Shown one piece after another: positions 43,908 to 52,604 of a DNA stretch of 64,000 nt. Origin of the DNA: Glutamicibacter creatinolyticus (lineage in GTDB: Bacteria; Actinomycetota; Actinomycetes; Actinomycetales; Micrococcaceae); NCBI RefSeq assembly GCF_006094275.1, contig NZ_CP034412.1:1612001-1676000 (forward strand), read 5' to 3'. Each line of letters starts with the position of its first letter. Position 1 is the first letter of the stretch. The position numbers and the translations under genes are program-made. Below the pieces are notes generated by a model. That model ran no database searches and was not told where the DNA came from. It saw only the letters and a program-made list of their open reading frames with translations.

Positions 43908-44381
43908 CTACTCCACGGTCTCCTTCGGGGCCGGGCGGCCCAGGAAGGATTCCAGCAGCTTGCGCTGCAGGCCGAACATCTCGGCGCGTTCGGCCTCCTC
44001 GTCGTGGTCGAAGCCCATCAGGTGCAGCAGGCCGTGCGTGGTCAGCAGCAGCACCTCGTCCTGGACGCTGTGCCCGCCGGCGGCGGCCTGTTCGGCGGCC
44101 ACGGCCGGGCAGATCACCACATCTCCCAGGATCCCGCTCTCGGCCGGGGTGTTGGCGCTGCCCGGACGCAGCTCGTCCATCGGGAAGCTCATCACGTCGG
44201 TGGGCCCTTCCAGGTCCATCCACTCCACGTGCAGCTGGCTCATGGCCTCCTCGTCGACGAACACCACCGCGACCTCGGTGCTGGGGTGCAGGTACATGGT
44301 CTCCAGCACAAAGCGTGCCAGCTTCTCCACGGCCTGCAGGTCGACCTGCGCTTCGGTTTCGTTATTGACTTCGATGCTCAT
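43908..44381 (-). CDS. ybeY: Endoribonuclease YbeY
   Basis: 157 residues. The metal site is H-x3-H-x5-H, here THGLLHLMGFDHDEE with His116, His120 and His126. YbeY takes part in 16S rRNA 3' maturation and ribosome quality control. The protein follows phoH by 46 bp and precedes the CBS-domain gene by three. Confidence 0.95.
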   Translation of the reverse strand: MSIEVNNETEAQVDLQAVEKLARFVLETMYLHPSTEVAVVFVDEEAMSQLHVEWMDLEGPTDVMSFPMDELRPGSANTPAESGILGDVVICPAVAAEQAAAGGHSVQDEVLLLTTHGLLHLMGFDHDEEAERAEMFGLQRKLLESFLGRPAPKETVE

Positions 44382-44427
44382 CTATTGCTGCTCACTGGTT
44401 CCTGGAGGCTAAATCGGTGGGCGGGGT

Positions 44428-45453
44428 TCACTTGCCACGCCGTTCACGATGCGGCTGGCGCTGGGCGGCGTCCCAGCGGTCGTAGGCCGAGACGATGTCG
44501 GAGATCAGCCGGTGGCGCACCACGTCGGTGGCGTCCAGGCGGCAGATGCTGATGTCGTCGATGTCCTTGAGCACCTCGGTGACCAGGCGCAGCCCGGAGA
44601 CCGCGTTGCCGGGCAGGTCCACCTGGGTGATGTCCCCGGTGACCACCATCTTCGAGCCGAAGCCCAGGCGGGTGAGGAACATCTTCATCTGCTCCGCAGT
44701 GGTGTTCTGCGCCTCGTCCAGGATCACGAACGCGTCGTTCAGGGTGCGTCCGCGCATGTACGCCAGCGGGGCGACCTCAATGGTGCCGGCCTCCAGCAGT
44801 CGCGGGATCGACTCGGGGTCCACCATGTCGTGCAGCGCATCGTAGAGCGGGCGCAGGTACGGGTCGATCTTCTCGGAGAGGGTGCCGGGCAAAAAGCCCA
44901 GCTTCTCCCCGGCCTCCACGGCCGGGCGGGTGAGGATGATCCGGTTGACCTGCTTGTCCTGCAGCGCGGCGACCGCCTTGGCCATGGCCAGGAACGTCTT
45001 GCCGGTGCCGGCCGGGCCGATGCCGAAGGTGATGGTGGAGTCGTCGATCGCGTCCACGTAGGACTTCTGGTTCACCGTCTTGGGGCGGATCGACTTGCCG
45101 CGCCCGGAGAGGATCTTCAACCCCAGCACATTGGAGGCGGACTGCTCCCCGTTGCCCGAGACCATCTTGATGATCTGCTCGACGGTCTCCACGCTCATGC
45201 GCGAGCCGCGGCCGGCCAGTTGCCGGGCCTCCTCCAGCACCCGCTGGGCGCGGCGCACCTGGCCGGGTTCACCCAGCAGGGTCAGCCGGGAATCGGCGGG
45301 GCGCAGTTCCAGCGACGGGTAGGCTCCGGTCAGGATCCGCAGCAGCTCGTCATTGGGTCCCAGAGTGGAGATCATATGCTCGGGATTGTCGAAGGTGACG
45401 GTCAGGGATGCGCGTTCGGCTTCGGATGGCATCCGATCTTTTTCTACCTGCAT
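44428..45453 (-). CDS. PhoH-family ATPase
   Basis: 341 residues. After an N-terminal KH-like segment, the P-loop is [15 protein letters not shown] (about 146-160), with [67 protein letters not shown] and [12 protein letters not shown] following. PhoH proteins are ATPases possibly acting on RNA; the phosphate-starvation name is historical. I use the ATG at 45453, 12 bases after AAGGGG; an internal ATG seven codons later is also possible. A TAGACT box lies upstream on the minus strand. Confidence 0.9.
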   Translation of the reverse strand: MQVEKDRMPSEAERASLTVTFDNPEHMISTLGPNDELLRILTGAYPSLELRPADSRLTLLGEPGQVRRAQRVLEEARQLAGRGSRMSVETVEQIIKMVSGNGEQSASNVLGLKILSGRGKSIRPKTVNQKSYVDAIDDSTITFGIGPAGTGKTFLAMAKAVAALQDKQVNRIILTRPAVEAGEKLGFLPGTLSEKIDPYLRPLYDALHDMVDPESIPRLLEAGTIEVAPLAYMRGRTLNDAFVILDEAQNTTAEQMKMFLTRLGFGSKMVVTGDITQVDLPGNAVSGLRLVTEVLKDIDDISICRLDATDVVRHRLISDIVSAYDRWDAAQRQPHRERRGK

Positions 45454-45725
45454 ACGGTGTTGTGGGCCCCTTAGGCGTAAACGAGAAAATGTTGCACCTT
45501 CCAGTCTAGCGAGCGAAGGCTGTTTTGGGGCATGTGCCGTGGGATAAATCCCCAAATCTACCCCTCACTTTGGATGCTGAAGGTATAGATTTGGTTACAG
45601 ATCGCTATCCTGTACGGTTTTTCGCCCTTTAGCCCAGTTGGGTATGGCATTGTGTTGAACCGTCAGCTACAAATGTTACTGGTGAGTTCCACGTCACAGG
45701 TGGACCATGTGGATAGGTGTATTGA
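45454..45725. promoter_or_regulatory. Divergent promoter region of phoH and the GerMN gene
   Basis: Between two divergently read genes. For the minus strand, TAGACT lies about 50 bp before phoH. For the plus strand, TAGGTG at 45714-45719 ends six bases before the TTG of the GerMN gene. No gene fits here. Confidence 0.4.
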
Positions 45726-46643
45726 TTGCCTCTAGGAAAGTTTTCGCGGCGCGCAACAGCGGCGGCCCTGGCCCTTGGCCTGGCCGTCGCCGTGGGCTGT
45801 GGGGCGAGCACCGGCAATGAGGAACACCGCATGCCCGACACCTCGAACAGCGCCCACCAGGACCTGCCCAGCGCCTCGGGCTCGGTGGAAACCCCCTCGG
45901 ACAAGGAGCTGATCCCGGTCTACTGGCTGCAGGCCGATAATGACGGGGTCTACCTGTACCGCGAGTACGCGCGGGCCAAGGCCAGCGGGGACCCGGTCAC
46001 CGACGCCATCAGCTACATGCTCAACGACAAGCCGGCCAAGGACGGGTGGTTCACCTACCTGAAGCCCAGCACCGACATCGGGGTGTCGATCAGCTCCGAG
46101 AACGTGATCACCCTGGACCTGCCGAAGAAGGTCTTTGGCGCCCACCTGGATGAGGGCCTGGCCCAGCGCAGCATCCAGCAGCTGGTGTTCACCGCCACCG
46201 CCGCGGCCGCCAACGCCGGGGTACTGAACGGCAGCCAGCCGCCGAAGCTGCGCCTGCTGGTGGACGGGGCCGCGAACGCCACCGTGTTCGACGACTACCG
46301 CCTGGAGAGCGAATACGAACGCAACTCCAGCTTCATGGCCCCGATCTGGATCATCGACCCGCAGAACTCCAGCCAGTTCGCCGCCGGGAAGGTCAAGCTC
46401 AACGCCCGATCCGTCGCCTTCAGCGACGGGCTGTACTACCGGGTGGAGCGTAAGAACACGGCCGGGGACTGGCAGCCGGTGGACGAGGCCCAACGGGTGA
46501 AGGCCACCGAGCTGGATGAGGACGGGGCGCTCAGCCGCGAGCTGGCGCTCTCCCCCGGCGAATACCGGGTGACCCTGTGGGGCCAGAACAACGGTTCGGG
46601 CGCGAAGATCGCGCGCACCACCAGCATGTTCAACGTCAGCTAA
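45726..46643 (+). CDS. GerMN-domain lipoprotein
   Basis: 305 residues. The signal peptide (RRATAAALALGLAVAVGCG) has a lipobox ending in Cys. A GerMN domain follows (VYLYREYARA, VTDAISYMLNDKPAKDGWFTYL, DIGVSISSENVITLDLPKKV, SIQQLVFTATAAA), and the C-terminal part is a second beta-rich region. GerMN proteins are exported and often linked to sporulation or the cell wall; the role here is unknown. The start must be TTG at 45726 since an in-frame TGA precedes it and no other start is near. Confidence 0.85.
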   Translation: MPLGKFSRRATAAALALGLAVAVGCGASTGNEEHRMPDTSNSAHQDLPSASGSVETPSDKELIPVYWLQADNDGVYLYREYARAKASGDPVTDAISYMLNDKPAKDGWFTYLKPSTDIGVSISSENVITLDLPKKVFGAHLDEGLAQRSIQQLVFTATAAAANAGVLNGSQPPKLRLLVDGAANATVFDDYRLESEYERNSSFMAPIWIIDPQNSSQFAAGKVKLNARSVAFSDGLYYRVERKNTAGDWQPVDEAQRVKATELDEDGALSRELALSPGEYRVTLWGQNNGSGAKIARTTSMFNVS

Positions 46644-46699
46644 CCGGGCAGCCAAAGAACCGGGCCGCAAAACCCCCGGGAACCACGCTTAACCACGAA

Positions 46700-46749
46700 C
46701 CCGGCCACCACCGGCAGACGCGAAATCGCGTCCACCGGCGATGGCCGGG
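46700..46749 (+). terminator. Terminator of the GerMN gene
   Basis: CCCGGCCA/TGGCCGGG outer, CCGG/CCGG middle and GACGCGA/TCGCGTC inner arms, then seven T at 46755-46761. Confidence 0.9.
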
Positions 46750-46770
46750 TGAAGTTTTTTTCCAAGCCCC

Positions 46771-47556
46771 CTACAGGTCCCCGAGCAGGTGACGGACCAG
46801 CACCAGGGCGGCCGGGCCGGCGGTGGAGGCCCGCAGCACATGCTGGCCCAAAACCACGGCTCGGGCACCGGCGGCGGTGAGCACCGCCAGTTCCCCGTCG
46901 CTGATCCCGCCTTCGGGTCCGACGATCAGGCACACGCCAGGTGCCGCGCGGCCCGCCGATCCGGCGGCGGCCTTCCAGTCCCCCACGATGCGCTCCAGCG
47001 GCACGGTGGCCGCCTCGTGCAGCACCAAGACCAGGTGCCCGTCGGCGGTCCGGGCCGAGACCTCCTCGGCCAGCTGCCGCGTGGTGAGCATCGGGTGCAG
47101 CACCGGCTCATAGCTGCGCCGGGACTGCTTCTGGGCGCTGCGCACCTGGGAGCGCCACTTCTCCAGCGCCTTCTGCGCCTTGGCGGCGTTCCAGCGCACG
47201 ATGGAGCGTTCGGCCTGCCAGGGACGCACCGCGCTGACGCCCAGCTCCACGCTGGCCTCCACCGCCTGCAGGTCCCGGTCCCCCTTGGCCAGCGCCTGGA
47301 TCAGGGTGACCGGGTGGCCCGGCGGGGCTTCGTCCACGACCTCCAGGACGGTGACGTGCAGCGCCTGCCTGTCCCCGTCCTGCACCTCGACCACCAGCCG
47401 GCGGCCGTGGCCATCGAGCAGGTCCAGGTGCTCACCGGGCTTGACCCGCTTCACGTTCAGCGCGTGGTGCGCCTCGGAGCCCTGGATGGAGAGCCGGTCA
47501 CCGGCGGCGACCTGGGCGGCCTGCTGCCGGTCGATGACGAAGCTGTGGTTGCTCAT
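46771..47556 (-). CDS. rsmE: 16S rRNA m3U1498 methyltransferase RsmE
   Basis: 261 residues of the SPOUT class. A PUA-like N-terminal domain (HALNVKRVKPGEHLDLLDGHG) precedes the knotted methyltransferase domain with CLIVGPEGGISDGELAVL and AVVLGQHVLRASTAGPAAL. RsmE methylates U1498 of 16S rRNA. It is the last gene of hrcA-dnaJ-rsmE and converges with the GerMN gene. It starts three bases after dnaJ. Confidence 0.93.
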   Translation of the reverse strand: MSNHSFVIDRQQAAQVAAGDRLSIQGSEAHHALNVKRVKPGEHLDLLDGHGRRLVVEVQDGDRQALHVTVLEVVDEAPPGHPVTLIQALAKGDRDLQAVEASVELGVSAVRPWQAERSIVRWNAAKAQKALEKWRSQVRSAQKQSRRSYEPVLHPMLTTRQLAEEVSARTADGHLVLVLHEAATVPLERIVGDWKAAAGSAGRAAPGVCLIVGPEGGISDGELAVLTAAGARAVVLGQHVLRASTAGPAALVLVRHLLGDL

Positions 47557-47559
47557 GGC

Positions 47560-48684
47560 CTAACGCTGGCCCAACTTGTCGCGCAGCCGGGCGAACATGC
47601 CCCCGGCGTGCTCCACCTGTCCGGCCGCCATTTCCTCCCCGCGCAGCTTGGCCAGCTGCTCGAGCAGGTCGCGCTGGGCGGCGTCCAGCTTCGTGGGGGT
47701 TTCCACGCTCAGGTGCACGATGATGTCCCCGCGCTTGCCCCCGCGCAGCCGCGGCACGCCCAACCCCGGCAGGGTCACGGTGTGCCCCTCCTGGGCCCCG
47801 GGCTCCACCTGGATCGACTGTTCGCCGTCGAAGGTCTCCAGCTTCAGCTCGCAGCCCAGGGCGGCGGCGGTCATCGGGATGCTCATCTTGGCGTGCAGGT
47901 CGTTGTTCGCCCGTTCGAAAATCTTGTGGCGGCGCACCTCGATTTCCACGAACAGGTCGCCGTTCGGTCCCCCGCCCGGCCCGGCCTCGCCCTGGTCGCG
48001 CAGCTGAATGCGGGTGCCGCTGGCCACCCCGGCGGGGATGTTCAGCTGCTTGGAGACCCGTTCGCGCACCCGCCCGTCCCCGTTGCACTCCAGGCAGGGG
48101 TCCGGGATGGTGGTGCCGTGGCCGCGGCAGGCGGCGCAGGTTTCCACGGTCATCATCTGGCCCAGGAACGAGCGCACCGGGCGCTGCACCTGGCCGGCGC
48201 CGTGGCAGATGGAGCAGGTGACCGGGCTGGTGCCCTCGCGGGTGCCCTCACCGTGGCAGGTCTTGCAGGTGACCGCGGTTTCCATCTCCAGCGGGTACAC
48301 GGTGCCCTTGACCGCGTCCTCCAGGTCGATGGTCACGGTGATCAGTGCGTCGCGTCCACGCTGGGTGCGCGGGATCGGGCCCTGGCCCTGTCCGCCGCCG
48401 CCGAAGAACTGCTCGAAGATGTCCCCGAACCCCCCGAAGCCGCCGGCCCCGCCAAAGCCCTGGTGGCCGTTGCCGTTCTCATCCCCGGTGGCGTCGTAGT
48501 TGGCGCGCTTGGTCTCATCCGAAAGGACCTCGTAGGCGCGGGTGACCAGCTTGAACTGCTCCGCAGCGTCCTGCCCGGGATTCACATCCGGGTGCAGTTT
48601 GCGGGCCATCTTGCGGTAGGCGCTCTTAATCTGTTGTTGCGTGGCGTCCTTCGCGACACCCAGCGTCTCGTAATGCGAGCTCAC
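47560..48684 (-). CDS. dnaJ: Chaperone DnaJ
   Basis: 374 residues, full type I J-protein. The J domain has HPD (31-33); a Gly/Phe-rich linker follows (GFGGAGGFGGFGDIFEQFFGGGG); four zinc repeats CKTCHGEG, CSICHGAG, CAACRGHG and CLECNGDG form the cysteine-rich domain; the C-terminal substrate-binding domain ends the protein. It delivers clients to DnaK. Linked to hrcA upstream (52 bp), this is the actinobacterial second DnaJ (DnaJ2) layout. Confidence 0.95.
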   Translation of the reverse strand: MSSHYETLGVAKDATQQQIKSAYRKMARKLHPDVNPGQDAAEQFKLVTRAYEVLSDETKRANYDATGDENGNGHQGFGGAGGFGGFGDIFEQFFGGGGQGQGPIPRTQRGRDALITVTIDLEDAVKGTVYPLEMETAVTCKTCHGEGTREGTSPVTCSICHGAGQVQRPVRSFLGQMMTVETCAACRGHGTTIPDPCLECNGDGRVRERVSKQLNIPAGVASGTRIQLRDQGEAGPGGGPNGDLFVEIEVRRHKIFERANNDLHAKMSIPMTAAALGCELKLETFDGEQSIQVEPGAQEGHTVTLPGLGVPRLRGGKRGDIIVHLSVETPTKLDAAQRDLLEQLAKLRGEEMAAGQVEHAGGMFARLRDKLGQR

Positions 48685-48736
48685 GTTTCTCGCGTGTCCT
48701 TTCCTAACCGTTGGTCAAAGTCTGTGCCGGCGAGTC

Positions 48737-49750
48737 TCAGTTCGCCAGGATTCGGGACAGGTAGCGTGCCACGGCGCGCACCGAGGCCATCGAGGAGGGG
48801 TAGTTCATCCGGGTCGGGCCCAGCACCCCGAGCTTGTTGCGGGCATCGCTGCCGTAGCTGGTGGCCACCACCGCCGCCTCGGACAGCTCCCCGATGTGGG
48901 TTTCGGTGCCGATGCTCACCGACAGGCCGCGCGAATCGGCTTCCAGTTCGGAAAACAGCTTCAACAGCACCACCTGCTCCTCCAGCGCCTCAAGCACCGG
49001 GGTGATGCTCAGCGGGAAGTCTCCCCCGGCACGGGCCAGGTTCGCGGTTCCCGCCATCACGATACGCTGTTCGGTGGCCGAATGCGCCATTTCGCGCAGG
49101 GCCGCAAGGATTTCTCCCAGCAGGTCCTGGTCCTGGCCCGGGATTTCCACGCTGTGGGTGGAGAGCAGCACGGACAGCTCGGAAAGCTGGTACCCGGCCA
49201 GCGCCTCCAGCAGCGTGTTCTTCAGCCCGGCCAGCGACTCGTCGGTGAACGGCGCGGCGGTGCTCAGCACCCGCTGGTCCACACTGCCGTTGGAGGCAAT
49301 GAGCACCAGCAGGAACTGGTGCCGGCTGAGCCCCACCAGTTCGATGTGCCGCAGCGCGGCCGTGTCGTACTGCGGCACCTGGATCATCGCGACCTGGTTG
49401 GTCAGCTTCGCCAGCAGCCGCACGGTGCTGTGCAGCATCTCCTCCAGATCCTGGGAGGTGTCCATGATCCGGTTGATCGCCTCGCGTTCGGCGCGCGAGA
49501 GCGGCTTGATCTCACCGATCTCGTCGACGAACCGGCGGTAGCCCTTTTCTGTGGGCACCCGCCCGGAAGAGGTGTGCGGGGCGACGATGAGTCCTTCGTC
49601 CTCCAGCGCGGCCATGTCGTTGCGGATGGTGGCCGCCGAGACCCCCAGGTCGTGCCGGTCCAGCAGGGTCTTGGAGCCCACCGGTTCGCGGGATTGGACA
49701 TAATCCTCCACGATGGCTCGCAGCACATCCAGGCGCCGCAATTCGCTCAC
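48737..49750 (-). CDS. hrcA: Heat-inducible transcription repressor HrcA
   Basis: 337 residues. The winged helix VLRAIVEDYVQSREPVGSKTLLDRHDLGVSAATIRNDMAALEDEGLI (by ends at residues about 7-53) and the effector domain around LDTSQDLEEMLHSTVRLLAKL identify HrcA. It represses chaperone genes through CIRCE and is assisted by GroEL. A CIRCE element lies 31-57 bp upstream of the GTG chosen at 49750 (VSELRRLDVL), which follows GGAAGGTGG; an ATG six codons earlier is possible. The operon is therefore autoregulated. Confidence 0.94.
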   Translation of the reverse strand: MSELRRLDVLRAIVEDYVQSREPVGSKTLLDRHDLGVSAATIRNDMAALEDEGLIVAPHTSSGRVPTEKGYRRFVDEIGEIKPLSRAEREAINRIMDTSQDLEEMLHSTVRLLAKLTNQVAMIQVPQYDTAALRHIELVGLSRHQFLLVLIASNGSVDQRVLSTAAPFTDESLAGLKNTLLEALAGYQLSELSVLLSTHSVEIPGQDQDLLGEILAALREMAHSATEQRIVMAGTANLARAGGDFPLSITPVLEALEEQVVLLKLFSELEADSRGLSVSIGTETHIGELSEAAVVATSYGSDARNKLGVLGPTRMNYPSSMASVRAVARYLSRILAN

Positions 49751-49780
49751 TGTCACACCACCTTCCATGCCTCACGGCAT

Positions 49781-49807
49781 TTAGCACTCTACGTCCTCAA
49801 GTGCCAA
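49781..49807. promoter_or_regulatory. CIRCE operator (HrcA binding site)
   Basis: TTAGCACTC, nine bases, AAGTGCCAA on the plus strand. The first arm is perfect and the second differs from GAGTGCTAA at two positions. On the minus strand a TAGACT box (49812-49807) touches it, so HrcA binding would block the hrcA promoter. Confidence 0.93.
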
Positions 49808-49879
49808 GTCTAGTACGTTCAGCGCTTGCTAGCATTGGAATCTGGTTCGTATTCGGTCACAGCGAAAGGGCTGCATTCA

Positions 49880-50761
49880 GTGAGCAACTACCCGTGGGGC
49901 GCCATGGATCTGGGCACCCCCGCTCCCAAGAAACTGCGTCAGGTTCCGGTGGAGCGCGGGCTTCTACTGGAGGATGTGGCCTCCGGTTGGGTTGGTGAGC
50001 TGGTGCGCACCGAGAAGTCCGGGGGCATGCGGGTCATTGTCCTGGAGGACCGCCATGGGCGCACCAAGTCCTTCCAGAGCGGCTTCGGCTTCCTGCTGGA
50101 GGGAGAGCCGGTGGAGCTGGTCGAACCGCGCGCCCAGGCACAGGCCGGAAGCACCCTGCGTTCCTCCTCCGGGTCCCGCGCGGTGACCGGGCAGAAGGCG
50201 CGCACCGCCCGGGCCAGCCGCATCTGGGTGGAGGGCAAGCACGACGCCGAGCTGGTGGAGAAGGTGTGGGGCCATGACCTGCGCGTCGAGGGCATCGTGG
50301 TTGAACCGCTGCACGGCGTGGACGATCTGGCCGCGGCCATTCGGGACTTCGACCCCTCCCCGCAGCGCCGCCTGGGGATCCTGGTCGACCACCTGATTTC
50401 CGGGACGAAGGAGGAACGCATCGTGCAGCAGGCGATGGCCACGCCCGGCGCGCAGGGCAACGTGCTGATCCTGGGCCACCCCTACGTGGACATCTGGCAG
50501 GCGGTGAAGCCCGAGGTGCTGGGCATCACCGCGTGGCCGGTGATCCCCAAGGGCACCGACTGGAAAACCGGGGTGCTGCGCAGCTTCGGCTGGCCGCACC
50601 AGAGCGCCGCCGACATCGGGTTGGGCTGGCAGCGGATCCTGTCGAAGGTCGAATACTATTCGCAGCTGCAGCCCGAACTGCTGGGCAAGGTCGAGCACCT
50701 GATCGATTTCCTCACCACCGAAGATTACGGTTTCCTAACAATCGGTGAATCGCAGGGTTAG
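49880..50761 (+). CDS. DUF3097 family protein, TOPRIM-like
   Basis: 293 residues. An N-terminal domain (PVERGLLLEDVASGWVGELVRTEK) precedes a segment RIWVEGKHDAELVEKVWG and RRLGILVDHLISGTKEERI that has the acidic pattern of a TOPRIM fold (E-x-x-x-D and D-x-H rather than D-x-D). DUF3097 has no established function. The GTG at 49880 has GAAAGGG upstream; an in-frame start 18 codons earlier is rejected. It is divergent from hrcA, next to CIRCE. Confidence 0.8.
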   Translation: MSNYPWGAMDLGTPAPKKLRQVPVERGLLLEDVASGWVGELVRTEKSGGMRVIVLEDRHGRTKSFQSGFGFLLEGEPVELVEPRAQAQAGSTLRSSSGSRAVTGQKARTARASRIWVEGKHDAELVEKVWGHDLRVEGIVVEPLHGVDDLAAAIRDFDPSPQRRLGILVDHLISGTKEERIVQQAMATPGAQGNVLILGHPYVDIWQAVKPEVLGITAWPVIPKGTDWKTGVLRSFGWPHQSAADIGLGWQRILSKVEYYSQLQPELLGKVEHLIDFLTTEDYGFLTIGESQG

Positions 50762-50846
50762 TTCCGCGAGTCGAGCTTCCGAAGCGGTCCCGGTGGCTAG
50801 ACTCGAGGCAGTAACCACACTTCAGACATTGCAAGGAAATTCGACA

Positions 50847-51251
50847 GTGCCATCTCGCCAGACTGAGTCTTCACCGGAGAACTCACGCTTTGAGGGTTCG
50901 CAGGTGACCGCTTTGCCACTGAGCCCCACCGAGGATCGGCAATGGGCGATGCTCGCTCACTTCGGCAGCATCCTGGGGTGCATCCCCTCGGCCATCATCT
51001 ACGCGGTGTACCGTGACCGCGGCCCGTTCACCGCGCAGGAATCCAAGGAAGCGTTCAACTTCACCTTCCCGCTTACGGTCCTGGCCATCCTGCTGAACCT
51101 GCTGAGCCTGATCCCGTTCATCGGCTGGCTGTTCGCCGTGGTCGGTGTGGCGCTGTGGGTGTTCATGACGCTGATGGGTGCCCGCGCCGGCATCCAGGTC
51201 AACAAGGGACGCCCCTTCCGCTACCCGCTGAACCTGCGGCTGATGAAGTAG
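50847..51251 (+). CDS. DUF4870 domain membrane protein
   Basis: 134 residues. After a polar N-terminus, the DUF4870 region reads DRQWAMLAHFGSILGCIPSAIIYAVYRDRGPFTAQESKEAFNFTFPL, followed by two or three membrane helices. This family includes many small, uncharacterised proteins, some Tic20-like. The GTG at 50847 follows AAGGAAAT. A TAGACT box at 50798-50803 may start transcription. Confidence 0.85.
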   Translation: MPSRQTESSPENSRFEGSQVTALPLSPTEDRQWAMLAHFGSILGCIPSAIIYAVYRDRGPFTAQESKEAFNFTFPLTVLAILLNLLSLIPFIGWLFAVVGVALWVFMTLMGARAGIQVNKGRPFRYPLNLRLMK

Positions 51252-51292
51252 CGCGGGCCTGGCCCGCGCCCAAGAACCAGGGAAAAACCCCC

Positions 51293-51333
51293 CCGAAGCC
51301 CACCGCTGATGAGGATCAGGCGGTGGGCTTCGG
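51293..51333. terminator. Bidirectional terminator between DUF4870 and hemW
   Basis: CCGAAGCCCACCGC and its complement enclose TGAT/ATCA around GAGG. On the plus strand ACGTTTT follows; on the minus strand, a T5 tract. A second palindrome, GCGCGGGCC/GGCCCGCGC, lies just before it at 51251-51269. Confidence 0.88.
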
Positions 51334-51374
51334 ACGTTTTGGCTGGCCAGTGCCGCCGGGCCGAGGTTTGCGGG

Positions 51375-52604
51375 TTAGAAGTTCAGCAGTTCGCGCACCA
51401 CCAGGTCGGCCAGCAGGCGACCGCGCTGGGTCAGCACGATCCGCCCGGCGAAGGCCTGGCGCGGATCGATCAGCTCATCGGCGATCAGCCCGGCCACGGC
51501 CCGGCGCCCGGTTTCGTCCAGCTCGGAGATCGGCATGCCGGTGTCCAGGCGGGTCAGCAGCATCGTGCGCTCGAGCTGCACCGCCTCGGCGTCCGGGAAT
51601 TCGCGTCCGGCCCCCGGGGAGATCCCGGCGTCGATCCGCTGCTGGTAGGCGGCCGGGTGCTTCACGTTCCACCAGCGCAGCCCGCCAATGTGCGAGTGCG
51701 CCCCGGGCCCGGCGCCCCACCAGTCCCCGCCCTGCCAGTAGACCAGGTTGTGGCGGCAGGCGTGCTCGCGTCCGCGGGCCCAGTTGCTCACCTCGTACCA
51801 GTTGTAGCCGGCGGCGGCGAACATCTGATCGGCCAGCTGGTACTTCTCGGCGTGATCGTCATCGTCGATGTCCGGCACCACCCCGCGGCGGATCTGCGCG
51901 GCCAGCTTCGTGCCCTGTTCGATGATCAGCGCGTAGGCGCTGATGTGGTCCGGTTCGTAGCTCAGGGCCGCCTCGACGCTGGTGCGCCAGTCGGCGACCG
52001 ACTCCCCCGGCGTCCCGTAGATTAAGTCCACGCTGACATCCAGGCCGGCCGCCCGCGCCCAGTTGACCGCCTCGGGAACCCGTTCGGGGTTGTGGGTGCG
52101 GTCCAGGACCTTGAGCACGTGGGGCACCGCGGACTGCATGCCGAAGGAGACCCGGGTGAACCCGGCCGCGGCCAGTTCCTCAAGGCTTTCGGGGCTCACC
52201 GAATCCGGGTTCGCCTCGGTGGTGACCTCCGCGCCCTCGGCCAGGGAGAAGTTCTCCTTGATCCGCCCCAGCACGCTGGCCAGGTCGCTGGCCGGCAGCA
52301 GGGTCGGGGTGCCGCCGCCGAAGAACACGGTGTCGATCGGCCGGGCCGGCACCGAGGAGGCCTCCAGCACCTGGCGGGAGAAATCAATCTCCCGGCCCAC
52401 GGTGGCCGCATAGGACTCCTGCGTCGCCCCGGAGCCCAGCTCCTTGGCGGTGTAGGTGTTGAAGTCGCAGTAGCCGCAGCGGACCGTGCAGAAGGGAATG
52501 TGGACGTAAAAGGACATGGTCCGCCCCGCGGCACCGTGCGCACACGCTGCCGGGAGCAGACCATCGGCCGGAGCCGGATCCCCGTCCGGAAGGACTGCGG
52601 GCAT
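51375..52604 (-). CDS. hemW: Radical SAM protein HemW (oxygen-independent coproporphyrinogen-type)
   Basis: 409 residues. The radical SAM cluster motif is CTVRCGYC (Cys39, Cys43, Cys46) in FYVHIPFCTVRCGYCDFNTY, followed by VFFGGGTPTLLP and VTTEANPDSVS. HemW proteins act as heme chaperones rather than true HemN oxidases. It begins exactly after the lepA stop, so it is translationally linked to lepA; lepA-hemW is conserved widely. Confidence 0.93.
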   Translation of the reverse strand: MPAVLPDGDPAPADGLLPAACAHGAAGRTMSFYVHIPFCTVRCGYCDFNTYTAKELGSGATQESYAATVGREIDFSRQVLEASSVPARPIDTVFFGGGTPTLLPASDLASVLGRIKENFSLAEGAEVTTEANPDSVSPESLEELAAAGFTRVSFGMQSAVPHVLKVLDRTHNPERVPEAVNWARAAGLDVSVDLIYGTPGESVADWRTSVEAALSYEPDHISAYALIIEQGTKLAAQIRRGVVPDIDDDDHAEKYQLADQMFAAAGYNWYEVSNWARGREHACRHNLVYWQGGDWWGAGPGAHSHIGGLRWWNVKHPAAYQQRIDAGISPGAGREFPDAEAVQLERTMLLTRLDTGMPISELDETGRRAVAGLIADELIDPRQAFAGRIVLTQRGRLLADLVVRELLNF

